Part shown: piece after piece, positions 23,608 to 30,017 of the stretch
Layout of the letters: every line of letters begins with the position of its first letter
Numbering within the stretch: position 1 is the first letter of the stretch
Position numbers and translations under genes: made by a program
Source of the DNA: an uncultured Collinsella sp.
GTDB lineage: Bacteria > Actinomycetota > Coriobacteriia > Coriobacteriales > Coriobacteriaceae
Length of the DNA: 52,595 bases
Assembly (NCBI GenBank): GCA_937923795.1
Contig: CALDWI010000081.1
Location: 1 to 52,595, forward strand
Direction: 5' to 3'
The notes under the pieces: model-generated
Database searches by the model: none
What the model saw: the letters and a program-made list of their open reading frames with translations, nothing else
Told to the model about the DNA's origin: nothing

Positions 23608-23655
23608 AATAAATGGGAGAGCCGCAAGCGGAATGTTCTCAACCTGCGGCTCTGT
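23608..23655 (-). terminator. Hairpin after the 23658 gene
   Basis: AGAGCCGCA and TGCGGCTCT form a nine-pair stem around a loop of about 18 bases. The sequence that follows on the minus strand (CCCATTTATTG) is not a clean T-run, so its strength as a terminator is uncertain. Confidence 0.55.
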
Positions 23656-23657
23656 TA

Positions 23658-23861
23658 CTATTTATTTAGCCAGGCCATGCGCCAAACACATTCGTCTTCG
23701 TCGAGGCTAAGGTCACCCCAACATTTGATGACGAGGCTCTCGTGACAGATAAACTCTGTTACGAACACTGGTTTGTCGCAGGCTTGGCGATAATGCGGTT
23801 TGGCCTTGAAGCCTTGAATCAAAGTCAGGGCTTCTTCAGCTTTAAGTTGTTTTACAATCAT
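23658..23861 (-). CDS. Small early protein (67 aa)
   Basis: Starts MIVKQLKAEEALTLIQGFKA directly after copy 2 of the 63-bp element, which carries its ribosome binding tract. It is mixed alpha/beta, with LSLDEDECVWRMAWLNK at the end. No family recognised. Confidence 0.65.
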   Translation of the reverse strand: MIVKQLKAEEALTLIQGFKAKPHYRQACDKPVFVTEFICHESLVIKCWGDLSLDEDECVWRMAWLNK

Positions 23862-23862
23862 G

Positions 23863-23925
23863 TTCTAACCTTTCTAACTAAGGGAGAGCAGCAGGTTGCC
23901 ACTCTCCCGATTGACTTACGATTAC
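23863..23925 (-). repeat. 63-bp duplicated intergenic element, copy 2
   Basis: Second copy of the element at 23027-23089, with three differences. It starts at the stop codon of the 23922 gene and ends at the ribosome binding site of the 23861 gene, the same layout as copy 1. Confidence 0.9.
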
Positions 23926-24116
23926 CGACAGCCAAGACGCCAGCAATCATCACAAATGATAGAGTCTTCGTCGTGCCAATGGTTCTGGTCAACCATGACT
24001 TCGACTGGAATGCCGCAGTAGCAGCAATCCTTGAAGTCATGGACTGGCACGACGACAACTGCGATGCAATAAATAATCGCAGCTACAATGACCAGCACTG
24101 TCAACAAATTTTTCAT
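23922..24116 (-). CDS. Membrane-anchored zinc-ribbon protein (64 aa)
   Basis: The ATG at 24116 has AAAGGAGG upstream. Residues 1-26 form one hydrophobic segment (MKNLLTVLVIVAAIIYCIAV), probably an uncleaved anchor. Behind it are CCYCG and CDDCW about 30 residues apart, a zinc-ribbon-like pair. Small early membrane proteins often disarm host functions; this role is not shown here. Elements D and E precede it. Confidence 0.65.
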   Translation of the reverse strand: MKNLLTVLVIVAAIIYCIAVVVVPVHDFKDCCYCGIPVEVMVDQNHWHDEDSIICDDCWRLGCR

Positions 24117-24142
24117 GTCACACCTCCTTTCAGGTCTAATGT

Positions 24143-24195
24143 TGTGTTCTTTGGGAAGCATGCGTACTCCCCAGGGAACACAAGGTGGAATCAAT
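24143..24195 (-). promoter_or_regulatory. Inverted-repeat element D (most symmetrical copy)
   Basis: Minus strand TTGTGTTCCCTGGGGAG, a short loop with TACGCATG, then CTTCCCAAAGAACACAA. The arms match over about 16 of 17 to 18 positions. It ends about 27 bases before the ATG at 24116. Confidence 0.8.
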
Positions 24196-24242
24196 TACAG
24201 TTACACGCACTGCAAACACTTACGCTTGCAAGCGCATATAAC

Positions 24243-24297
24243 TCTGGGAAACACGAGCAGCAAAAGCTACTCACATTTCCCAAGACACACAAGGTGT
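24243..24297 (-). promoter_or_regulatory. Inverted-repeat element E
   Basis: Minus strand CACCTTGTGTGTCTTGGGAA, then TGTGAGTAGC and GCTGCTCGTG around TTTT, then TTTCCCAGAG. It lies immediately after the terminator of the 24339 gene and before element D, so the 24116 gene has two copies in tandem. Confidence 0.7.
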
Positions 24298-24298
24298 A

Positions 24299-24336
24299 AA
24301 AAAAAGGAGAGCCACCAAACAGGCAGCTCTCCTAAG
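24299..24336 (-). terminator. Intrinsic terminator after the 24339 gene
   Basis: On the minus strand GGAGAGC and GCTCTCC form the stem, with a loop of 13 bases that can pair further, followed by seven T residues. Confidence 0.88.
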
Positions 24337-24338
24337 AG

Positions 24339-24887
24339 TTAGAACGGGATATCCTCCTCTAATTCCAATGGAATCTCGGGACCTTCATACTCGGCATAGT
24401 CGAGTAATTCGAAACTTACAATTGGATATTCCGGTTCGTCTCCATATAAATCAGCGAAAACTGTTCTCGTTTGGGACAGTTCAAGCTTCATGTGTCGAGT
24501 ACCGTTCTTATAGAACGGCTCAATTAAACTTTCCCCAAAATGGAAGAGTTTCTTCCCAACATGAGCCGACAGCTTATGCCGGTTCGTGATAGGAAAATGG
24601 ACCTGACCAGAGTTCGACCATGGATCTATTTCTGGTTGGTCAGATTCGACCCTGATGTTCCAGGGTCCATTAACACTTCCTACGGGGAAGTAAAGATCGA
24701 CTCGCTCGTTTCCTATTTGGCGAGACTTGATGGGCAGCCATTCGGCCGGCTCATCGTAATAACATGCGGTTGCAGCTTCGTACCGAAGTGCATCCTCTTG
24801 CTCGACCAAGAGGTTATCCATGTTGTCGTATCCGAAGAAACGAAGGATGAAGTCGATGTTCTTGGTCGTGAAGTTCTGGTACAGCAT
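24339..24887 (-). CDS. Early protein with an SSB-like C-terminal tip
   Basis: 182 residues from the ATG at 24887 (MLYQNFTTKNIDFILRFFGY), with AAAGGAG upstream. Longer frames would include element F and are rejected. The body is beta-rich with many aromatic residues and no known family. The last residues are ELEEDIPF, an acidic stretch ending in D-I-P-F exactly as in the phage SSB. It may use this tip to bind the same partner as SSB, or host proteins that read SSB tails. First gene of the minus-strand early block. Confidence 0.68.
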   Translation of the reverse strand: MLYQNFTTKNIDFILRFFGYDNMDNLLVEQEDALRYEAATACYYDEPAEWLPIKSRQIGNERVDLYFPVGSVNGPWNIRVESDQPEIDPWSNSGQVHFPITNRHKLSAHVGKKLFHFGESLIEPFYKNGTRHMKLELSQTRTVFADLYGDEPEYPIVSFELLDYAEYEGPEIPLELEEDIPF

Positions 24888-24906
24888 GATAGTGCTCCTT
24901 TCGGGT

Positions 24907-24957
24907 TGTGTTTCGGGAAGCCATTTACTTCCCAAATAACACAATGTGAAATGTTGC
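24907..24957 (-). promoter_or_regulatory. Inverted-repeat element F
   Basis: Minus strand CACATTGTGTTATTTGGGAAG, a seven-base loop, then CTTCCCGAAACACAA. The GGGAAG/CTTCCC stem is perfect. It ends about 20 bases before the ATG at 24887. Confidence 0.75.
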
Positions 24958-25164
24958 GCGCTAGGTGAACTTATAGTTCTCATCAATGTTTCAACGCGAG
25001 AAGGCGAACTGCGGACAAGCCGGTCCTCCACTGGGTCGGACGTTCGCCTCTGCACGGTCGCTCTTTCACCCCCGCGTATTAGTTAGAAGCCTATAGTTGA
25101 CTCGCTCTCCCGCTCGCACGCTTAGTACGGGGGGTTATATATATTAGGATAAATTGGATATTGT

Positions 25165-25235
25165 GGAGTGGGGAAGTTCCCCCGAAAAAAATTTCCCCAT
25201 TCTCCAGGTTTTCCCAGGAAAACAAGGTAATCTCT
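25165..25235 (-). promoter_or_regulatory. Inverted-repeat element G
   Basis: Minus strand TACCTTGTTTTCCTGGGAAAA, then CTGGAGAATGGGGAAATT and a second stem GGGGGAACTTCCCC. It is the most divergent and outermost copy, within the gene-free region, and may mark the start of early minus-strand transcription. Confidence 0.5.
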
Positions 25236-25571
25236 CGCACGATATGGCTATCAAGAGAAACAAAGTAAGAAAATTCCATATAGTACCACGGGATATAAGG
25301 CAAACACCTCCACGTTCCCCTATTGCCGATCCAGTGTTACAAAGTTCAAAAACGGTGTTACTTAAAAAAATTTCACGCCATATATAACTATAGTGCGCTT
25401 TGCGCCATGTCCGCGTAGCGGACGCGCGCTCTGCGCCTTGCTGTTCCCACGGTTTCTACGATGGTGTTCGCCTTGGTCCCTATGATGTGGTGTGGGGGGT
25501 GTGGCTGTTTGAGCTTTGTCGAACCTTTGTCACAGCTGTTTTCCAAGTCTCCCCCAAGCGGTGCCGACGGA

Positions 25572-25616
25572 AGCTGCGTCTGAGCGGAGGGGCGAAGCCC
25601 CGACCGAAGCGCAGCT
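25572..25616. other. Long GC-rich hairpin, possible structured RNA or origin element
   Basis: AGCTGCG (25572-25578) pairs with CGCAGCT (25610-25616). Inside, CGG pairs with CCG, and GGGGC-GAA-GCCCC closes the tip. The arms are nested in register, giving one stable rod. No T-run follows on either strand, so it is not a simple terminator. Confidence 0.6.
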
Positions 25617-26036
25617 CCACTCGGCCCGCCTAACCGGGGAAGCCGATCTAACAAAAGCAATCAATATATATATCTTCTACCCCAACATCAAAAGAACCAA
25701 TGCAACCTCATCATCCAGGTTATCATCGGTTCTACTAAGATATATATGTTATCTCTGTTGTCTAAGTGCCCACGATTTTTGGCATGGAACTATTATGGGC
25801 GGTCAGGTCAAGATTTTCAATGAATCCACCTGCCTCCCTGACAAGGTTTGATCAGTACCCTGCGCGACCATCATCATCATTCGCGGTCTATGTGCCGTTA
25901 CGATTTATCACCCGTTTTGCTAGACACGGTAAGGTAAACAGTTCCCGTGCCGATCATCACATCTAGGTCAGGTTCCATTATCGACGTTATGACCGGGTTA
26001 AAAGGCTCGAACGTCAAGAGCCGATCAATCCTGAGT

Positions 26037-26075
26037 TTCTAACCAATCTAATCAGCTTCTAATCAGCTTCTAACC
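26037..26075 (+). repeat. Four-fold TCTAAYCA direct repeat
   Basis: TCTAACCA or TCTAATCA starts at 26038, 26047, 26058 and 26069. The last three are 11 bases apart, one turn of the helix, directly upstream of the -10 box at 26084. This is typical of an operator or an iteron for a DNA-binding protein. Confidence 0.6.
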
Positions 26076-26080
26076 AAAGG

Positions 26081-26089
26081 TGCTAGAAT
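26081..26089 (+). promoter_or_regulatory. Extended -10 promoter of the right early block
   Basis: TGCTAGAAT gives an extended -10 (TG-n-TAGAAT) 38 bases before the ATG at 26127. No strong -35 hexamer is seen at the usual distance, where the TCTAAYCA repeats lie. Confidence 0.5.
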
Positions 26090-26126
26090 CATTGTAACAT
26101 AGTTAGAAGAAAGGAGGAAGCTGGAA

Positions 26127-26756
26127 ATGGCATTGGAGTTTGAAGGTTTTGAGGCGCCGATCTCAGCCATCGAGGATGTGAAGGCGAACGGTGTGAGGGA
26201 AGAGGTCCATGGGTTCACCCAGGATGATCTCGAGAAGATGAGCCGTGAGGACAAGGAGTTCCTGCCCATCGGTCTCACTGATGCCGATGCTTGGGAGAAC
26301 TACACCGATGATCGGCTCTATGAGATGGACAAGATGGTGAGGTCCTGGTTGAAGAAGACCTGGTACCACAGGACTACCAAGGGGAAGATGAAGACGGCTG
26401 TGCCGCCTCTGTTCACGTTCCTCTACGGTCGTCCTCCGGGTCCCGCAGACTCAAGGACCTGCGCTATGATGCACCGTCTGCTCAAATATTACTGCACAAG
26501 GTACACGGGCAAGTCAACCATCAACAACCAGGTGTTCTCGCGCGTCTACCATTTCTCGCAATACTCTTGCAAGACGAAGAGGCCGTACTCGCTGAGGCTT
26601 CGGATAGAGGAGATGGAAGATGGAAAAGATCCGTTCAGACTTGGTCCCGACGATCGCCGCGACAAGCGCAAGAAGCCTAGACGAGCAAATTCTCGAAATG
26701 GCAAGAAGCAAAATGGGTCAGGTAGTAAGGATGGCGGACACGGTTCCAAGGGCTGA
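26127..26756 (+). CDS. First gene of the right early block, unknown
   Basis: 209 residues with AAAGGAGG upstream. The first 90 residues are acidic (MALEFEGFEAPISAIEDVKA), the middle resembles a compact helical domain (RSWLKKTWYHRTTKGKMKTA), and the last 45 residues are Arg/Lys/Gly-rich and probably disordered (DKRKKPRRANSRNGKKQ). The final 137 bases are shared with the next gene in another frame. The basic tail suggests nucleic-acid binding. Family not recognised. Confidence 0.62.
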   Translation: MALEFEGFEAPISAIEDVKANGVREEVHGFTQDDLEKMSREDKEFLPIGLTDADAWENYTDDRLYEMDKMVRSWLKKTWYHRTTKGKMKTAVPPLFTFLYGRPPGPADSRTCAMMHRLLKYYCTRYTGKSTINNQVFSRVYHFSQYSCKTKRPYSLRLRIEEMEDGKDPFRLGPDDRRDKRKKPRRANSRNGKKQNGSGSKDGGHGSKG

Positions 26757-27237
26757 GTTCCCTACAGGAGCCCGCTGCGCTGCCCAACATCTGGTGTCCC
26801 GCATGTTCACCGACGCCATCTTCTCGCAGGACATCAGGACCATCGAGGTCATCATCAACCGCATCGATGGTGGCAATCCTAGAGATGATCAGATGTCGAG
26901 CTTGCAGACGCTGTTCGGCGACGCCATCAACCGCATCCTTGAGATCGAGGACCCGCACGAGCTGAAGGTGACTCCCGATGACTCGGTGATGGATGCCCTC
27001 TGCAAGAGCCTCTACGATCTAGCTGCACAGGACATCTACCACGAGGAAGACGAGGAGGGCAACATCAAGACGAAGCGCCCGTCAGCTGAGACGAAGAAGT
27101 CTCACGAGGCAGCTCTGCGCATCGTCATCGAGAGGTCCCAGGGTCGAAAGACCACTCCGACCTTGGTCGAAGAATTGCCGGAAATAAAAAAAGCAGATTG
27201 GCTTTTGTCGTTGGATTCGCCTTCCAACGTGGTATAA
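26620..27237 (+). CDS. Helical protein, faintly like small terminase subunits
   Basis: 205 residues, ATG at 26620 after AGAGGAGATGG. It overlaps the previous gene by 137 bases. The stretch around 65-80 (SQDIRTIEVIINRIDGGNPR) resembles the late helix and R-x-DG turn of some small terminase and DUF5681-type proteins. It lies just before the SF3 helicase, so a replication role is equally possible. The C-terminal half is acidic and helical. Confidence 0.5.
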   Translation: MEKIRSDLVPTIAATSARSLDEQILEMARSKMGQVVRMADTVPRAEFPTGARCAAQHLVSRMFTDAIFSQDIRTIEVIINRIDGGNPRDDQMSSLQTLFGDAINRILEIEDPHELKVTPDDSVMDALCKSLYDLAAQDIYHEEDEEGNIKTKRPSAETKKSHEAALRIVIERSQGRKTTPTLVEELPEIKKADWLLSLDSPSNVV

Positions 27238-27252
27238 TAAGGCCATGGCCTT
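27211..27252 (+). promoter_or_regulatory. Promoter with palindromic operator before the helicase operon
   Basis: TTGGAT (27211-27216), a 16-base spacer, and TATAAT (27233-27238) form a good sigma70-type promoter. Directly behind it AAGGCCATGGCCTT (27239-27252) is a perfect 14-base palindrome that covers the expected start of transcription and the ATG at 27245. Confidence 0.7.
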
Positions 27253-27394
27253 TGCATGGAAGCAGAAGCCAGTTCCTTTCTTTCCGTGTCTTGGGAACAG
27301 GGGCAGACGATTAGCCAAGGCCGAGTCCGACGGGGTTCGGCCTACTGCCTCCAAGAGATACGGAAGACTTAGTGACACGGAGACAATATCATGA
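27245..27394 (+). CDS. Probable leaderless small gene (49 aa)
   Basis: ATG at 27245 lies seven bases from the end of TATAAT, where the transcript should begin, so the message would have no leader, as is common in Actinobacteria. The product starts MAFAWKQKPVPFFPCLGNRG and is basic in the middle. Its TGA overlaps the helicase ATG (ATGA), a normal sign of coupling. No family recognised. Confidence 0.5.
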   Translation: MAFAWKQKPVPFFPCLGNRGRRLAKAESDGVRPTASKRYGRLSDTETIS

Positions 27395-28554
27395 GAACAA
27401 GAGAATTCAAAGAGTGGCTTTACGAACCGTCGTTCGAGGAATCGGTGTGCGCAAACCCGTTTCACGACATCGCCAAGAAGGTGTTCGACGGGTATTCTTC
27501 TATGGACCCGTTCCAGCCAGATCCAGACGACATAAGGACGAAGGTGTCCCAACTGCTCAAGGCTGGGCTCATCATCCTCGAAGGCGATGTGGTCTACGTC
27601 AAGGAGCACGACGACCTTCATCCTTTGAACGAGGCCATCGATCTTCTGGCCTACTATCTCCACTCAGACTCAAGAGAAGCCCACAAGGCAGCAGACATCC
27701 TTGAGACAAACTTCCAGGGGTATTTCCCTGTAACCCAACATAAGGTACTGAGAGACGCCGTGTGCGTATCCGACAACGGTATCGATCGCGTTTATGATCT
27801 GAAGACGTTGACTCAGGTCGATCCGCAGGGTTTGCTCCCGGAGTTCGGCAAGTCGGAGGTCGTCGAGGATAGGTTCTTTCCTATCGCCAATTACTTCGCT
27901 CTCATCAACCAGGCGGTAGGCGAGCCGTGGTTCTTCGAGAAGATGCTCCTCTATCCGTTCACCCAGCGCATCCGTGAGAAATCCCACGTTCTCGTCGGAG
28001 GCGGCGGCAACGGCAAGTCCCTGTTCATGAAGATGGTGCAGCGCCTTTACGGACAAAAGGCGTTCACTGATGCGCCTCAACCGAACTTCTCGGGGCACAG
28101 CGCGGGCGTCATCTCATACAACTTCGTAGGAAAGCGCGTCGTTACCTTCAACGACGTAGGCAATCCGTCTGCCCAGTTCCTCGAGTGGATGAAGCGTATG
28201 ATCACCGGCAACCTGGAAGTCAAGACGCCGACGGGTCAATGGCTCTCGATTCCTTGCCGGGCCAACTTCTTCATGGAGACCAACCACACTCCCGAGATCC
28301 TTGACCTGGAGGCCCACAGGCGCCGCTTCATCATCAGGGAGTTTGACTCCGACTTCAGACTCGCCGATTGGATGTCGCCCGAGGAGCTCGACACCATCGG
28401 CGATCGAGGCGAGGTCACAGCAGCAGACCTCGTCGTGTATCTCCTTCAAGTGAAGGACCAGATCGATGATTGGACCGAGTTCGGTCCTGAGCCTCCGTCA
28501 GAAGGCGATAAGATGGTGGAGCTGGTCAAGAAGCAGATGGAAGGGGACGAATGA
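27391..28554 (+). CDS. SF3 (D5/P4-type) replicative helicase
   Basis: 387 residues. Residues 200-300 carry the superfamily 3 ATPase: Walker A GGGGNGKS (203-210), Walker B VVTFNDVG (253-255 as core) and motif C FFMETNHTP with Asn298, then an Arg finger region AHRRRF. The N-terminal 190 residues are a D5_N-like helical domain. Such hexameric helicases unwind at the origin and work with primase-polymerases; here the Prim-Pol is encoded at 15874 on the other strand, whereas the two are fused in many phages and plasmids. The promoter at 27211 and the 49-residue gene precede it. Confidence 0.88.
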   Translation: MRTREFKEWLYEPSFEESVCANPFHDIAKKVFDGYSSMDPFQPDPDDIRTKVSQLLKAGLIILEGDVVYVKEHDDLHPLNEAIDLLAYYLHSDSREAHKAADILETNFQGYFPVTQHKVLRDAVCVSDNGIDRVYDLKTLTQVDPQGLLPEFGKSEVVEDRFFPIANYFALINQAVGEPWFFEKMLLYPFTQRIREKSHVLVGGGGNGKSLFMKMVQRLYGQKAFTDAPQPNFSGHSAGVISYNFVGKRVVTFNDVGNPSAQFLEWMKRMITGNLEVKTPTGQWLSIPCRANFFMETNHTPEILDLEAHRRRFIIREFDSDFRLADWMSPEELDTIGDRGEVTAADLVVYLLQVKDQIDDWTEFGPEPPSEGDKMVELVKKQMEGDE

Positions 28555-28715
28555 TAATTGTCAATGTTGTATTACTCGTACTCGTATTCGTCGCGATCGT
28601 GGTTTACATCGTTGAGGTCGCCGCTATAATCCGCTCCAAGCGCCGAATGCATTGCGAGCTGCGCGAACGGATAGAGAAGATGAAGGGTGAACAGATGGGA
28701 GACAGCGATGAGTAA
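28551..28715 (+). CDS. Small single-pass membrane protein (54 aa)
   Basis: The ATG at 28551 overlaps the helicase stop (ATGA). Residues 2-27 form one membrane segment (IIVNVVLLVLVFVAIVVYIV), followed by a basic then acidic helix (RSKRRMHCELRERIEKMKGE). Likely inner-membrane anchored with the charged part in the cytoplasm. Function unknown. Confidence 0.65.
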   Translation: MIIVNVVLLVLVFVAIVVYIVEVAAIIRSKRRMHCELRERIEKMKGEQMGDSDE

Positions 28716-28884
28716 AATCGATACGATTGTATGCACGAAGATCTATACTGAACTCTTGACCATCATCGATGTCTTCAAGTGCGAAAACTGTGGGCGCATG
28801 TACGCGGAAGTCATCAATCTAGCAGAAGGGTACAAGTATTGCCCTCATTGCAAAGCTAAGGTCGGTGAAGACGATGCCTCTTAA
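28708..28884 (+). CDS. Small zinc-ribbon protein (58 aa)
   Basis: ATG at 28708 with GGGAGA upstream, preferred over the in-frame GTG at 28687 inside the previous gene. CENC and CPHC lie about 20 residues apart (FKCENCGRMYAEV and YKYCPHCKAKV), a classical zinc ribbon. Function unknown; such small ribbons often bind RNA polymerase or DNA. Confidence 0.68.
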   Translation: MSKIDTIVCTKIYTELLTIIDVFKCENCGRMYAEVINLAEGYKYCPHCKAKVGEDDAS

Positions 28885-29185
28885 CCCATACGACACTGGA
28901 AAGCCTAAGAGGGAATATGCGAAGCTTAAGCCGAAATGGGTTCCCAAGCATGAGGAACCGAAGATACAGAAGAAGCCGTTACGTCCCATGGTCGATGCTG
29001 ACTCGGTCAAGCGGGACGTCTGGAAGTGGGAAGCCCAGCTCGCGGATCAGACATCGATAGACGGCTATGTGAAGGGAATCACCATCGCATCAGCAGCGTT
29101 CGCAGCAGGACGCGAGCTCATGAGAGTCTACGGAACAAACGACGTGGACGTGTTGACTGTGAGGCACCCAAATGCCGAGGCCTAA
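28874..29185 (+). CDS. Early-block protein of unknown function (103 aa)
   Basis: ATG at 28874 (MPLNPYDTGKPKREYAKLKP) overlapping the previous gene by 11 bases, with GGTGAAG upstream. The first 45 residues are basic and Pro-rich, the rest is helical (GYVKGITIASAAFAAGRELM). No motif recognised. Confidence 0.6.
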   Translation: MPLNPYDTGKPKREYAKLKPKWVPKHEEPKIQKKPLRPMVDADSVKRDVWKWEAQLADQTSIDGYVKGITIASAAFAAGRELMRVYGTNDVDVLTVRHPNAEA

Positions 29186-29420
29186 GTATCTCCCACCTCC
29201 TCCGCTTGAAGTCACCCTATGCCGAGATTGCGAGCATTGTCCTCCTCCGAAAGCTGTCGTCAGAGTCAGGGACAAGAAGCGCTACACTACGATATGCTCG
29301 CTCCATGGAAACTGGATCGGGCTTGAGAGCGCAACTTGCGAGGATGGGACGAACAAGAAGCGGTTCGGCAAACAGCCGACCAAGCCGTTAAAGTCTGAGA
29401 CTGGATGGGAGGATTACTGA
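29172..29420 (+). CDS. Cys-rich small protein (82 aa)
   Basis: Starts MPRPKYLPPPPLEVTLCRDC and overlaps the previous gene by 14 bases. CRDCEHCPPP and a later C-x2-H and C form a likely metal site. The tail is basic. Function unknown. Confidence 0.62.
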   Translation: MPRPKYLPPPPLEVTLCRDCEHCPPPKAVVRVRDKKRYTTICSLHGNWIGLESATCEDGTNKKRFGKQPTKPLKSETGWEDY

Positions 29421-29617
29421 TGGATTCTACCTACCTTAGACGTTGTAGCGATGTGGTAAGATGCTCTCGATGCGTGTACTACGAACCTGACCTAGGTTGC
29501 ACGCATCCTGTGGTGAGGGCTCCCAAGAAAACGATTGGGTGCGACCACGGAGAGACATTCGAGATGGTAAGAGAAAGGGAACAGCGTGAAGCAGAAAGAG
29601 CAGACGATTCAGATTAG
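29420..29617 (+). CDS. Cys-rich small protein (65 aa)
   Basis: The ATG at 29420 overlaps the previous TGA (TGATG), with GGGAGG upstream. CSRCVYYEPDLGCTHP and a later GCDHGE supply Cys and His for a zinc site. The C-terminus is a charged helix. It overlaps the dUTPase start by 32 bases. Confidence 0.62.
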   Translation: MDSTYLRRCSDVVRCSRCVYYEPDLGCTHPVVRAPKKTIGCDHGETFEMVREREQREAERADDSD

Positions 29618-30017
29618 GTACGGGAAGAACGCATTTCCGCCTGAGCGGCACGGAGCATGGATCGACCTAGCGATTCCGGAAGCGGTCCATATGGAGCGAG
29701 GCGAGTTCCGTATCCTACCGTTCAACATCTCGATGAAGATGCCTGACGGATACGAAGGCCATATTGTACCGAGGTCCTCAACATGCAAGAACTGGGGATT
29801 GCTTATGGCTAACAGCATGGGGATCATCGAGAACGACTACTGCGGTGACGACGATGTCTGGGGCTTTCCTGCTTACGCCACGCGAACCGTCACTATTCCC
29901 GAGGGGACGAGGATCGCGCAGTTCCGCATCGAGCGGATCATGGGTCCGATCAAGTTAGAGGCCGTGCCCACACTTGGTTATGAGAATCGAGGCGGCTATG
30001 GCAGCACCGGAAAGTAA
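29586..30017 (+). CDS. dut: dUTPase
   Basis: 143 residues from GTG at 29586 with GAAAGGGA upstream. The trimeric dUTPase motifs are visible in order: HIVPRSSTCKNWGLLMANS (motifs 2 and neighbouring), GIIENDYCGDDD (motif 3, uracil pocket), IPEGTRIAQFRI (motif 4) and GGYGSTGK (motif 5, phosphate-binding tail). It hydrolyses dUTP to dUMP and PPi, which keeps uracil out of phage DNA and supplies dTMP precursor. No thymidylate synthase is seen nearby. Confidence 0.93.
   Translation: MKQKEQTIQIRYGKNAFPPERHGAWIDLAIPEAVHMERGEFRILPFNISMKMPDGYEGHIVPRSSTCKNWGLLMANSMGIIENDYCGDDDVWGFPAYATRTVTIPEGTRIAQFRIERIMGPIKLEAVPTLGYENRGGYGSTGK

Larger units (their letters stand above)
24888..26126. other. 1.2 kb region without a gene; candidate origin and control region
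   Basis: Between the divergent early blocks no frame has a good ribosome binding site or protein-like composition. Contents from left to right: elements F and G; a hairpin with arms AGGCGAAC (25002-25009) and GTTCGCCT (25042-25049); AT-rich alternating tracts at about 25135-25150, 25378-25390, 25664-25672 and 25739-25748; a GTCCGC-GTA-GCGGAC hairpin near 25410; a long GC-rich hairpin at 25572-25616; a four-fold TCTAA repeat at 26038-26073; and the promoter of the 26127 gene. AT-rich unwinding tracts beside strong hairpins fit a replication origin, but this is inference. Confidence 0.55.

Noticed and set aside
13794..24887. Lysogeny module
   Set aside because: No integrase, excisionase or repressor-like helix-turn-helix protein was recognised in any block of the genome.
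22562..25235. CRISPR array
   Set aside because: The repeated elements are inverted repeats at irregular distances of about 75 to 900 bases with genes between, not regular repeat-spacer units.
25091..25303. Minus-strand frame of 70 codons in the gene-free region
   Set aside because: No ribosome site, odd composition, and it runs through element G.
25244..25387. Plus-strand frame beginning MAIKRNKVRKFHIVP
   Set aside because: Looks partly protein-like, but there is no ribosome site and no coupling to a neighbour.
25388..25851. Overlapping frames on both strands near 25.4-25.8 kb
   Set aside because: No ribosome sites, and the products are Arg/Ser/Pro-rich as expected from reading GC-rich hairpins.
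27300..27350. GGGGTTCGGCC with nearby stems, at first like a tRNA T-arm
   Set aside because: The stem and spacing do not fit a cloverleaf, and the bases are within the 49-codon frame.
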